From contig JALVPE010000009.1 of NCBI GenBank assembly GCA_027031945.1, positions 1 through 19,818 on the forward strand: 19,818 nucleotides of DNA, in the 5' to 3' direction. Shown piece after piece: positions 6,836 through 14,720 of the stretch. Numbering within the stretch: position 1 is the stretch's first letter; every line of letters begins with the position of its first letter. The position numbers and the translations under genes were made by a program. Source of the DNA: Candidatus Moraniibacteriota bacterium (lineage in GTDB: Bacteria > Patescibacteriota > Minisyncoccia > Moranbacterales > GCA-2747515). The notes below the pieces were generated by a model. That model was given only the letters and a program-made list of their open reading frames with translations. It searched no databases and was not told the origin of the DNA.

Positions 6836-6881
6836 TTTATCCTCCTAATTGTTTTGTAAATACATACCCGTGTAACAGAGA

Positions 6882-6910
6882 AATATAGCAAGTTATATGT
6901 GCATTGTCAA
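6882..6910 (-). promoter_or_regulatory. Sigma70-type promoter of the 171-aa gene
   Basis: On the minus strand: a perfect TTGACA (6905-6910), a 17-nt spacer and TATATT (6882-6887). Transcription would begin near 6875, about 40 nt before the ATG at 6835. Confidence 0.78.
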
Positions 6911-6943
6911 TAATTCCAACCCACACTATACAAAATATATTCA

Positions 6944-6979
6944 ATGTAAGTACATATATCCTTACATATGTACTTACAT
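6944..6979. repeat. AT-rich inverted repeat, 14-bp arms
   Basis: ATGTAAGTACATAT (6944-6957) and its exact complement (6966-6979) flank an 8-nt loop. It lies about 35 bp upstream of the -35 of the 171-aa gene, so it could be an operator or a remnant palindrome. Nothing shows which. Confidence 0.6.
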
Positions 6980-7077
6980 CAAAAACTTTTATTCAAACAA
7001 AAAAGACAGGCACCAGCCTTCGCTAGAAGCTCCGGCATGGCAATGTAAAGACACTATACTCTACAAAAAATAATCTA

Positions 7078-7113
7078 AAATGTAGTGGACGGTCATGACC
7101 GTCCACTACATTT
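7078..7113. repeat. Perfect 36-bp palindrome downstream of uvrA
   Basis: Two exact 18-bp arms with the central core GACGGTCATGACCGTC and ends AAATGTAG/CTACATTT. It has the same size and no-loop design as 4841-4876 but a different sequence. On the minus strand it is followed by TTTAGATTATTTTTT, so it could help end uvrA transcription. Confidence 0.85.
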
Positions 7114-7154
7114 AAAATATATAATTAATCTGTACAATTTTATTCATCGATAAT

Positions 7155-7189
7155 AAGGTCCAGCCTTCGGAATCCGAAGGTTGGACCTT
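7155..7189. repeat. Second copy of the uvrC palindromic element, downstream of uvrA
   Basis: 17-bp arms around one central base with a single G/T mismatch. It begins AAGGTCCAGCCTTCGG and ends CCGAAGGTTGGACCTT. It matches the core of the uvrC element (5386-5431) except for one base change and one missing base at the centre. It starts 15 bp after the uvrA stop codon. Confidence 0.85.
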
Positions 7190-7204
7190 AACTACAGCAA
7201 GTTA

Positions 7205-10060
7205 TTATTTTTTCTTCAAAACATCTCGCAGATATTTTGCAGTGTGGGATTCTTTGTGGTATTTTATTACTTCTTCTGGACTTCCTGCCACTACTACTTT
7301 TCCGCCACCTGTGCCACCTTCCGGGCCCATGTCTATTATCCAGTCTGCTGATTTTATTACATCCATATTGTGTTCTATTACTACCACACTATTTCCTTTG
7401 TCTACTAGTCTATTTAGTACATTGAGAAGTTTTGCCACATCATCAAAATGTAGGCCTGTTGTTGGTTCGTCCAATATATAGAGAGTTTTGCCTGTTGCTT
7501 TTTTGGCTAGTTCTGTTGCTAATTTTACTCGTTGAGCTTCTCCGCCTGAGAGAGTTGTGGCACTTTGACCTAGGTGAATATAGCCCAGTCCCACATCTTG
7601 GAGAGTTTTGACAATATTATAAATTGCAGGATATGCATCAAAAAAGTTTACTGCCTCGTTTACCGTCATATCCAAAACTTCTGCTATATTTTTGCCAGCA
7701 TATTTAATCTGCAATGTTTCACTGTTATATCTTTTACCCTTACAAACATCACAAGGTAAAAACACATCTGCCATAAATTGCATTTCAATTTTGAGATAGC
7801 CATCACCGTTACAATTATCACATCTACCTCCCTTTACATTAAAACTAAATCGTCCAGGCTTATATCCACGAGCTTTTGCTGCCTTTGTCTGAGCAAACAA
7901 CTCTCGAATTGGTGTAAACATCCCGGTATAAGTTGCTGGATTAGATCTAGGTGTGCGTCCAATAGGACTTTGATCTATCATTATCACTTTATCTAGATAT
8001 TCCAGTCCCAATATTTCTTTGTATTTACCTGGTCTAGTAGCACTTCGCATAAGTTTATTTGCTACTGCCTTATAAAGAATCTGCTCCACAAGAGTTGATT
8101 TACCACTTCCCGATACTCCTGTAACCACACTCATCATCCCTAGTGGAAATTCAACTGTAATATTTCTAAGATTATTTTCTCTTGCACCTCTAAGTGTCAA
8201 AACTTTTTTATTTTTTATGTTTCTCCTTACCTGCGGAATTTCTATAAACTTATCACCTCGGAGATACTGCGCTGTAAGTGACTTTTTGTGCTTCATAACA
8301 TTCTCTGGAGTATCTGCTACTACAATTTTACCCCCACGACGACCTGCACCTGGTCCAATATCTACCAAAAAATCACTTGCTCGCATAGTTTCTTCATCGT
8401 GTTCTATAACAACAACAGTATTGCCCAAATCCCTCAAATACAGAAGTGTCTCAAGCAATTTAGAATTATCTCTAGCATGAAGTCCAATAGATGGCTCGTC
8501 GAGTATATAAAGCACGCCAACAAGTTGTGAACCTATTTGGCTTGCAAGTCTAATCCTCTGTGCTTCTCCACCACTAAGTGTGTGAGCGCTACGTGACAGT
8601 GTGAGGTACCCAAGCCCAACTTTATCCAGAAACTCAAGCCTTGAAATAACCTCTTTTATAATTCTATCCCCTATAATTTTCTCCTGAGTATTTAATTTTA
8701 ATTTTTGGAAAAACCTTACTGTATCCGTAATTGTCATTTGAGAAACATCATTTAAATTTTTTTCACCTACTTTTATCCAAGATGCCTCCTTTTTATACCT
8801 ACTGCCATCACAAGCACTGCAAGGTTTACGAGACATGTACTGTTCTATATCTTTACGAACTGCATCTGACTCAGAGCGTCTATATCTATCTTCCAAAAAT
8901 CCCACAATCCCTGTCCACTCAATATTAAATTTCCAAGTACTACCCTTTTTGCTACGCAGACTGATTGCAATTTCATCTGGATCATCGTCCCCATAAACCA
9001 AAATATCAAACTGCTTATCAGTTAAATCTGAAAGTCTCTTATTATCTGGTATGTGATAATGTTGCAGTACAGCATGAAAAATTGCACCATAATATGAATT
9101 TGATTTTTTATTACTCCACGGCAACACTCCACCTTGAGCTATTGTTTTGTTTAAATCTGGCACAGCTAGATTCCAATCAATTTCTTTTTTAGCTCCTAAA
9201 CCTTCACAAGCACTACAAGCACCATATGGAGAATTAAAGCTAAAAAGTCGTGGTTCTAATTCTGGAAACTCAATGTTTGGATGATCTGGACACGCAAATT
9301 TTTGATTAAATGTTTGTATATTTTTACCATTATTTTTTCTTACTTGCACCAATCCATCTGCGATTTTTAAAGATATTTCAACCGCTTCAAAAATACGAGA
9401 AATATTTTCTTCTGTTGCGTGCATGCTATCAATCACAATATCAATATCATGCTTTTTATGTCTATCCAATTTTAGTTTATCAACTTCATCAAGATTATAT
9501 AATTCTCCATTAATATATGCTTCCAAAAAACCCCTGTCCCAATAGTCAGAAAGTAATTTCAAATATGTGCCTTTGCGAGAACGTACAACAGGAGCACAAA
9601 TTTCTATTTCTTCATTTTTATCATTAATTATCTGAGACACTATTTCATCTGTAGAAAGAACTTTTATAGGCTCATTACATTTTGGACAATATGGCACACC
9701 AATTTTTGACCATAGAAGTCGCAAATAATCATGCACTTCAGTAACAGTTCCCACGGTTGAACGAGGATTATGTGATGTAGTTTTTTGGTCAATAGAAATA
9801 GCTGGAGAAAGTCCTTCTATCATATCAACATCAGGTTTATCCATTTGTCCCAAAAACTGTCTTGCATAACTAGACAAACTTTCAAGATAACGACGTTGTC
9901 CTTCTGCAAAAATAGTATCAAAAGCTAAAGTAGATTTACCACTCCCAGATAACCCAGTAAACACCACAAAGCTATCTCGCGGAATCGTAAGATTAATATT
10001 TTTGAGATTATGCTCACGTGCACCTTTAATGATAATTTTATTCTGATTCTTTTTATTCAT
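7205..10060 (-). CDS. uvrA: Excinuclease ABC subunit A
   Basis: 951 aa, full length. UvrA is the dimeric damage-sensing ATPase that loads UvrB for nucleotide excision repair. Visible features: first Walker A GLSGSGKST at about 36-44 and the FAEGQRRYLESLSSYARQF signature; a C4-type zinc motif beginning CPKC near residue 120; the first ABC signature LSGGEAQRIRLASQIG with LYILDEPSIGLH; second Walker A GVSGSGKST near 650; the large zinc finger CDNCNGDGY...CDVCKGKRY; and the second signature LSGGEAQRVKLATELA with LYILDEPTTGLH. The start MNKKNQNKIIIKGAREHNLKN fits the family. No Shine-Dalgarno is present, and the only good promoter lies so close that the mRNA should be almost leaderless. It is separated from pepA by a terminator and from uvrC by the orphan 171-aa gene. 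Confidence 0.98.
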   Translation of the reverse strand: MNKKNQNKIIIKGAREHNLKNINLTIPRDSFVVFTGLSGSGKSTLAFDTIFAEGQRRYLESLSSYARQFLGQMDKPDVDMIEGLSPAISIDQKTTSHNPRSTVGTVTEVHDYLRLLWSKIGVPYCPKCNEPIKVLSTDEIVSQIINDKNEEIEICAPVVRSRKGTYLKLLSDYWDRGFLEAYINGELYNLDEVDKLKLDRHKKHDIDIVIDSMHATEENISRIFEAVEISLKIADGLVQVRKNNGKNIQTFNQKFACPDHPNIEFPELEPRLFSFNSPYGACSACEGLGAKKEIDWNLAVPDLNKTIAQGGVLPWSNKKSNSYYGAIFHAVLQHYHIPDNKRLSDLTDKQFDILVYGDDDPDEIAISLRSKKGSTWKFNIEWTGIVGFLEDRYRRSESDAVRKDIEQYMSRKPCSACDGSRYKKEASWIKVGEKNLNDVSQMTITDTVRFFQKLKLNTQEKIIGDRIIKEVISRLEFLDKVGLGYLTLSRSAHTLSGGEAQRIRLASQIGSQLVGVLYILDEPSIGLHARDNSKLLETLLYLRDLGNTVVVIEHDEETMRASDFLVDIGPGAGRRGGKIVVADTPENVMKHKKSLTAQYLRGDKFIEIPQVRRNIKNKKVLTLRGARENNLRNITVEFPLGMMSVVTGVSGSGKSTLVEQILYKAVANKLMRSATRPGKYKEILGLEYLDKVIMIDQSPIGRTPRSNPATYTGMFTPIRELFAQTKAAKARGYKPGRFSFNVKGGRCDNCNGDGYLKIEMQFMADVFLPCDVCKGKRYNSETLQIKYAGKNIAEVLDMTVNEAVNFFDAYPAIYNIVKTLQDVGLGYIHLGQSATTLSGGEAQRVKLATELAKKATGKTLYILDEPTTGLHFDDVAKLLNVLNRLVDKGNSVVVIEHNMDVIKSADWIIDMGPEGGTGGGKVVVAGSPEEVIKYHKESHTAKYLRDVLKKK

Positions 10061-10070
10061 AAGTTTTGCA

Positions 10071-10099
10071 AGTATATACTAAAAACAACTCTTTTTCAA
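10071..10099 (-). promoter_or_regulatory. Putative uvrA promoter overlapping the pepA terminator
   Basis: On the minus strand: TTGAAA (10094-10099), a 17-nt spacer and TATACT (10071-10076). The -35 lies in the hairpin loop and stem of the upstream terminator. Transcription would start near 10064, only 3-5 nt before the uvrA ATG. Confidence 0.6.
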
Positions 10100-10110
10100 G
10101 AGTTGTTTTT
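10080..10110 (-). terminator. Intrinsic terminator after the aminopeptidase gene
   Basis: AAAAACAACTCTT paired with AAGAGTTGTTTTT around a TTTC loop (10081-10110), with T-runs in both directions. It lies 21 bp after the pepA stop codon and ends the membrane-protein/pepA transcript on the minus strand. Confidence 0.85.
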
Positions 10111-10131
10111 GAATAAAGTAAATTTATTGTA

Positions 10132-11523
10132 TTATTGTTCTAATAATTTAACAAGCAATCGCACGGGCGAACCTTTTGCGCCTTTTGCAAGTTGTTCATC
10201 AAACACTGCTGTCATTGTCGGTGCAATATCAATATGCATCCATTGTTTGTGTTCTTTTGCAAAATGTTTGAGAAATACCGCCGCAGTAATTGCTCCGCCA
10301 TATCCGGGCTGACCTTTGGTACGAATATTTGAAATATCTCCCACATTCCCTGTAATTTCTGTACTATATTCATCCCAAAGTGGCAGTCGCCACGCATAAT
10401 CACCCACTGATTCTGCCGTTTCTAACGTTTTTTGTGCCAAGTCATCATCATCTGTAAAAATTGCACTTGCTCGCTCACCCAAAGCTACCATTGCCGCACC
10501 AGTCAATGTCGCCACATCTATAACTGTACATGGTTTATACATCTTTGCATAAGTAAGTGCATCAGCAAGAATAAGTCGTCCCTCAGCATCAGTATGACCA
10601 ATTTCCACATGTGTTCCATCCATCATTTTTACAATGTCACCCGGCTTAAAACTGCTACCTCCCGGCATATTCTCAACTGTAGGTATAAGCACAACAATAT
10701 TTTTTTTGAGCTTTAATTTTGCCACAGTAATAATTGTCGCAACTGTTGCTGCACCACCACTCATGTCCATCATCATATCAAGTGCATGTGGATGCGGTTT
10801 TGTGTCAATTCCACCAGTATCAAACGTTACACCTTTTCCAATCAAACATACTGGCTTTTGTCGTGGATTTGCACCTATATATTCTAAAATAATAAACCGT
10901 GACTGATTTTTACTACCTTGACCGACAGCAAGGACGCCATGCATTTTCTTGCGTTTCATCTGTTTCTCATCAAGGACACGCATTTTAATTTTTGTACCCT
11001 TAATTGCTTTACGCACAGCTCCCACAAACCGTGCTGGAGTCATATCACAACCGGGAGTATTAGCCAAATCTCTGCAGAAATTCACTTGTGTGGCAATCGT
11101 AATGCCTTTCTTTATATTTTGACGTTTAAGTGTTTTTGTATTTTTTGGTGCGATAACAACAACCTCTGCAACATCTCCAAATCCTTCTTTTGGCGGTGTC
11201 TTATATTTACGAAATTCATAATGTGCCATATACACAGCTTCTGCAAAAATCTGTCCTAATTCACTATCGAGATTATCAAAATTAACCAAATCTTTCCAAA
11301 CAATTTCTATACATTTTAAATTATATTTTTTTGCTTCTTGAATAATTGTGCGCACCAAAATAATCCACTTACGCATAGTCATATCTGCTCTTTTTGGTGC
11401 TTTGATTACCAATAATTCTTTTCCGTTACTAACAACAAACCTATTTTCCCTAATTTTCTCATCAAAAACAACACTGGCACACTTTTTACGTCCCGTCCTC
11501 CTATCAACTACTGTTATTTTCAT
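10132..11523 (-). CDS. pepA: Leucyl aminopeptidase, M17 family
   Basis: 463 aa. M17 enzymes are hexameric two-metal exopeptidases that remove N-terminal residues from peptides; some also bind DNA. The N-terminal half (about 1-150) is the non-catalytic domain. The catalytic half shows GKGVTFDTGG (near 227-236) followed by DTKPH and MDMSGGAATV, then HTDAEGRLILADAL near 308, PGYGGAITAAVFL and HIDIAPT. The metal ligands and catalytic Lys/Arg are present. The family's NTDAEGRL motif reads HTDAEGRL here (N to H). The ATG at 11523 lies 17 nt after the stop of the PLDc_N-like membrane gene, so the two form an operon closed by the terminator at 10080-10110. No Shine-Dalgarno is seen. A role in peptide salvage is likely for a host-dependent bacterium, by inference. 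Confidence 0.95.
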   Translation of the reverse strand: MKITVVDRRTGRKKCASVVFDEKIRENRFVVSNGKELLVIKAPKRADMTMRKWIILVRTIIQEAKKYNLKCIEIVWKDLVNFDNLDSELGQIFAEAVYMAHYEFRKYKTPPKEGFGDVAEVVVIAPKNTKTLKRQNIKKGITIATQVNFCRDLANTPGCDMTPARFVGAVRKAIKGTKIKMRVLDEKQMKRKKMHGVLAVGQGSKNQSRFIILEYIGANPRQKPVCLIGKGVTFDTGGIDTKPHPHALDMMMDMSGGAATVATIITVAKLKLKKNIVVLIPTVENMPGGSSFKPGDIVKMMDGTHVEIGHTDAEGRLILADALTYAKMYKPCTVIDVATLTGAAMVALGERASAIFTDDDDLAQKTLETAESVGDYAWRLPLWDEYSTEITGNVGDISNIRTKGQPGYGGAITAAVFLKHFAKEHKQWMHIDIAPTMTAVFDEQLAKGAKGSPVRLLVKLLEQ

Positions 11524-11540
11524 ATTATGAACACTAAAAG

Positions 11541-11891
11541 TTAATTAGAACTATTTCCATTCGTTTTTGTATTATTTGTTTCTTGTGTTACACGCCCTCT
11601 CTTTCGTACAAAATAATAAATAATTGCACCAAGAAAACTACCAAAGAACAATACTAACAACCAAACTATAAGATCATTTCCTTTCTCATTGCGCAATGCA
11701 TCAATAAGCATCCAAATCCAGAAAACTAAAAACAACATCATTACTATAAAAAACAACCCCAACAAAGCAAATGGCCATTTTGGAACATCTTCACATGGTA
11801 CGACTTTTCCATTAAGAGTGCATTCTGCAAATACATTTTGCACAAAAACAAATATGCCGAACAAACTTGTAATTAAACTCATTTTCTTCAT
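11541..11891 (-). CDS. Small membrane protein with PLDc_N-like domain
   Basis: 116 aa. A signal peptide or first membrane helix lies at about 5-22 (ending VFAEC). A short extracytoplasmic segment with two Cys follows (C24 and C34, ECTLNGKVVPCEDVPKW), then two membrane helices at about 42-66 and 73-92, and a polar Asn/Thr-rich tail. The pattern FWIWMLIDALRNEKGND, then IVWLLVLFFGSFLGAIIYYF and RKR, matches the PLDc_N domain found at the N-terminus of cardiolipin synthases. Here it stands alone without any phospholipase D domain, as is common in small membrane proteins. It is the first gene of a two-gene unit with pepA (17-nt gap). A weak promoter may start with TTGACG at 11951-11956 on the minus strand. 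Its function is unknown. Confidence 0.8.
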   Translation of the reverse strand: MKKMSLITSLFGIFVFVQNVFAECTLNGKVVPCEDVPKWPFALLGLFFIVMMLFLVFWIWMLIDALRNEKGNDLIVWLLVLFFGSFLGAIIYYFVRKRGRVTQETNNTKTNGNSSN

Positions 11892-11968
11892 AAGCTTCTA
11901 TTTTTAATAATTATATTACCTACTTATATTAAATAGGTTTTTTTGCATTTCGTCAACTTTTTTAAACG

Positions 11969-12874
11969 TTATTTTATTAAAACTTGTTTATTATGAAAGT
12001 CTTCAATAAAATATTTTATTGCCAAAGATGCAAGTCCCGTAGCATGTGGATCGCTTTTATTTGCATTCTTGTCTTTCCATCCTCCATCTTTCTGAATGTT
12101 TTTTGCTACCTTATTTATCCAACTAAATTTAACATCCTGCCCATATCCCGCCCAATATAAAAGCACAATTCTTTCCACAAATAAATCACTAAATTCTTGA
12201 TCTTTCATTTCTGCTACCAATATATTATGAACAACATTTTTCTTATCCCGTACAAGTACGCTTGTATCTACACACCCTAATCGCTCCAAAAAAAGCAAAC
12301 TCAATAAATAATGTGTATCTCCATATCCACCCTCATCATCCTTAATAACATTCAACAATTCATAATCAAAATCATCATATCCGCTATCATCACAATATAA
12401 TGCTTTCAAAACAATATCATCTGTGGGATCTGTCATAATATTCTCAAAATTTTTATCAACATCATATAACATTGTATTTTTACCAAAAATTTTGACCAAA
12501 TTAGCCACTTCTTCACGTGAATCAGCTTTACGAACAATATTAAAATTATCAATTTTCCATTCATCACTATAAATTCTATAAAAAGGATCGATTTTAAACA
12601 CTCTTTCAAAATATCGTGCTCGCTCTGACCAAAGCCAAAGCAACATTACAAACTCATCTGTTTGTAATGGAGCGTCATATGTCTTATAAAAATTTTGTGA
12701 ATCTTGTAGAACCGAATTAAAATAATATTTTTTTACTAATTGAACATATATACTTCCATGTTGATTAATTTTAAATGATATAAAGTCAACACAAACAAGC
12801 ACACTCAACATTAAAAGTATTATAATAATCTTATGTTGAAATAATATTTTTTTAATTATTCTAACAATTTTCAT
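11969..12874 (-). CDS. Membrane-anchored protein with possible alpha/alpha-toroid (QW-like) motifs, unknown function
   Basis: 301 aa. A basic N-terminus and one membrane helix (about 15-34, IIIILLMLSVLVCVDFISF) suggest it is anchored with the rest outside the cytoplasm. The body is helical. Two segments resemble the glycine-tryptophan repeats of terpene cyclase/prenyltransferase-like alpha-toroids: DDEGGYGDTHYLLSLLFLER around residue 180, and IQKDGGWKDKNANKSDPHAT followed by GLASLAIKYF near the C-terminus. There is no DxDD cyclase acid motif, so a catalytic cyclase is unlikely; a carbohydrate- or peptide-binding toroid is equally possible. The gene starts 44 nt after the glycyl-tRNA synthetase stop with no terminator seen between them, so it probably belongs to the T-box operon. 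The fold call is inference. Confidence 0.6.
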   Translation of the reverse strand: MKIVRIIKKILFQHKIIIILLMLSVLVCVDFISFKINQHGSIYVQLVKKYYFNSVLQDSQNFYKTYDAPLQTDEFVMLLWLWSERARYFERVFKIDPFYRIYSDEWKIDNFNIVRKADSREEVANLVKIFGKNTMLYDVDKNFENIMTDPTDDIVLKALYCDDSGYDDFDYELLNVIKDDEGGYGDTHYLLSLLFLERLGCVDTSVLVRDKKNVVHNILVAEMKDQEFSDLFVERIVLLYWAGYGQDVKFSWINKVAKNIQKDGGWKDKNANKSDPHATGLASLAIKYFIEDFHNKQVLIK

Positions 12875-12918
12875 GACATTCTTATCAAAAAATTTTCAAC
12901 TACACGACATATTTAATA

Positions 12919-14310
12919 TTATTTATCAAAAATATTCCTAAAATAATTCGATAATTCTTTAATATTAACTTTTTCTTGTTCCATGGTATCCCTACTACGC
13001 ACTGTAACCATGCCAGTTTCAAGTGTATCAAAGTCAATTGTAACGCAGTATGGCGTGCCAATTTCATCTTGACGACGATACCGTTTTCCCACATTGCCAT
13101 TATCGTCAAATTCACACATATATTGTTTTTTAAAATCATCAAACAATTCCCGTGCTTTTGTCACAAGCTCTGGCTTATTTTTCATAAGTGGAAAAACAGC
13201 AATTTTAACAGGAGCAAGGTTTGCAGGCAACTTCAACACTATCCGAGACTTACCATCATCCAGTTCTTCTTCTACATAAGCATCGGTAAGTACTGCTAAA
13301 AATGTTCTATCAAGTCCAACAGAAGTCTCTACAACATGTGGCACAAATACTTCTCCTGTTTGAGGATTTCTATATTCTAATTTCTTTCCAGAAAATTTAG
13401 CATGCTGAGTTAAATCATAGTCACCCCTAGCATGAATTCCCTCCAACTCTTTAAATCCAAATGGAAATTTATATTCAATATCCCATGCAGCTTTCGCATA
13501 AAAAACCAGATTTTCATGCTTGTGCCATTTTAAATTTTTTTCTTTAATACCTAAATCTAAATAGTATTGCCATCTTTTTTCTCTCCATTTTTCATATGTG
13601 TCCATTGCATTATCCGGATGCACAAACATCTGCATTTCCATTTGTTCAAATTCTCGCTTGCGAAAAATAAATTGTCTAGCTGTAATTTCGTTGCGAAATG
13701 CCTTGCCAATTTGTGCAATACCAAAAGGAACTTTCACTCGCGTACTATCCAATACATTTTTAAAATTCACATAAATTCCCTGACAAGTCTCTCCCCGTAA
13801 ATACGTTGGTTCTTTATTCCAATCACTTGTAAAATTCCCCAAATTTGATTGTACAAGTAAATTGAAACTTTTTGCTTCAGAAAAATCACTACTACCACAT
13901 TTTGGACATCGTAATTTTTCTTTATTTTCCAATAACAATTCATTAATTTCTTCTTCTGTCATTTTTTCATCTGCAAACACGCCAATATCTTCCAATAAAT
14001 GATCTACCCGTACACGTGTATGACACTGTTTGCATTCTGCAAGTGGATCACTAAATCCGCCAACATGCCCGGAAGCTTCCCACACTTTTGGACTCATAAA
14101 TATACTACTGTCCAATCCAACTATATTATCATTTTCCTGTACCATTTTTTTCCACCAAAATTCACGTATATTCTTTGCTAATTCTGTCCCATACGGACCA
14201 AAATCATAAACTGCTCCAAAACCACCATAAATCTCACTTGATGGAAACACAAAACCACGTCGTTTTGCAAAACTAACAATTTTATTCATTGTATCTGTAT
14301 CATTTGTCAT
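12919..14310 (-). CDS. glyQS: Glycyl-tRNA synthetase, single-chain (alpha2) class II type
   Basis: 463 aa. It charges tRNA-Gly with glycine. This is the homodimeric type of archaea, eukaryotes and some bacteria, not the bacterial alpha2beta2 type. The N-terminus FVFPSSEIYGGFGAVYDFGP is diagnostic of it. A four-Cys zinc-ribbon-like insertion has CKQC near residue 93 and CPKC near residue 135. Motif 2 (FRNEITARQFIFRKREFEQ) lies near 203-222 and motif 3 (GLDRTFLAVL) near 331-340. The C-terminal anticodon-binding domain starts at about 360 (LAPVKIAVFPL) and includes GKRYRRQDEIGTPYCVTID. It begins 18 nt after the unknown 122-aa gene, and both lie behind a T-box leader with GGC in its short stem I. 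Expression should therefore rise when uncharged tRNA-Gly accumulates. No Shine-Dalgarno is apparent. Confidence 0.97.
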   Translation of the reverse strand: MTNDTDTMNKIVSFAKRRGFVFPSSEIYGGFGAVYDFGPYGTELAKNIREFWWKKMVQENDNIVGLDSSIFMSPKVWEASGHVGGFSDPLAECKQCHTRVRVDHLLEDIGVFADEKMTEEEINELLLENKEKLRCPKCGSSDFSEAKSFNLLVQSNLGNFTSDWNKEPTYLRGETCQGIYVNFKNVLDSTRVKVPFGIAQIGKAFRNEITARQFIFRKREFEQMEMQMFVHPDNAMDTYEKWREKRWQYYLDLGIKEKNLKWHKHENLVFYAKAAWDIEYKFPFGFKELEGIHARGDYDLTQHAKFSGKKLEYRNPQTGEVFVPHVVETSVGLDRTFLAVLTDAYVEEELDDGKSRIVLKLPANLAPVKIAVFPLMKNKPELVTKARELFDDFKKQYMCEFDDNGNVGKRYRRQDEIGTPYCVTIDFDTLETGMVTVRSRDTMEQEKVNIKELSNYFRNIFDK

Positions 14311-14328
14311 ATTATATTTATTAAATTA

Positions 14329-14697
14329 TTATTTAAACATTGTTTTGATGTAGGCATCTTTACCGCCAGCTCTTTTCATCTCACGTAATTCTTGATATTG
14401 TGCATCTTTAATCATCTCTCCAGTAACAACGGTATCATTTATTTCATTTTTTGACTCTTTTTGTTCTTCGTTGATTTTTTTAATTGTCATCATTATTGCT
14501 TGAGAAGCATCCCTAAACTCATTTGTGGACATTTGTGCATTACCCATCAAGTTTCTTTTGAATTGTTGTGTACCTATTTCATCTTCTACTCCACGACGTT
14601 TACACTCTTCCATATCTCTCTTAATTAAGTTGTATAAGTCTTTCCAACTTCCCCAAAGATTACGTACGACAACATCAATTGATTTTTCTTTTGACAT
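14329..14697 (-). CDS. Unknown helical protein, first gene of the T-box/glyQS operon
   Basis: 122 aa from ATG 14697 (MSKEKSIDVVVRNLWGSWKD). An in-frame TTG four codons upstream is possible but less likely. The protein is soluble, charged and almost wholly helical: LWGSWKDLYNLIKRDMEECK, then a central MGNAQMSTNEFRDASQAIMM segment and a lysine/glutamate-rich region, ending AGGKDAYIKTMFK. There is no signal peptide, membrane helix or recognised domain. It is the gene closest to the glycine T-box and lies 18 nt before glyQS, so it is made when glycyl-tRNA is low. A link to translation or glycine supply is suggested only by position. No good Shine-Dalgarno precedes the ATG; the leader ends in the T-box terminator's U-run some 24 nt before it. 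Confidence 0.75.
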   Translation of the reverse strand: MSKEKSIDVVVRNLWGSWKDLYNLIKRDMEECKRRGVEDEIGTQQFKRNLMGNAQMSTNEFRDASQAIMMTIKKINEEQKESKNEINDTVVTGEMIKDAQYQELREMKRAGGKDAYIKTMFK

Positions 14698-14720
14698 AAT
14701 AATAAACAAAAACTATTTAT

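Larger units (their letters stand above)
6836..7204. other. 369-bp intergenic region between uvrA and the 171-aa gene, rich in hairpins
   Basis: No gene is supported here. In order it holds: the promoter and Shine-Dalgarno of the 171-aa gene (6836-6910); an AT-rich hairpin at 6944-6979; a GC-richer stretch at 7003-7041 with degenerate dyads (GACAGGCACCAGCC, CTTCGCTAGAAG); a perfect 36-bp palindrome at 7078-7113; and the second copy of the uvrC palindromic element at 7155-7189. The three hairpins presumably stop or stabilise the uvrA transcript. Confidence 0.7.

Noticed and set aside
11926..11947. Small hairpin CCTACTT...AATAGG followed by T-run on the plus strand
   Set aside because: Its U-run is on the plus strand, where no gene precedes it; the stem is only four clear pairs.
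14698..14709. TTG start adding four residues (MFII) to the 122-aa protein
   Set aside because: The ATG at 14697 gives a natural N-terminus; there is no ribosome site to favour the TTG.
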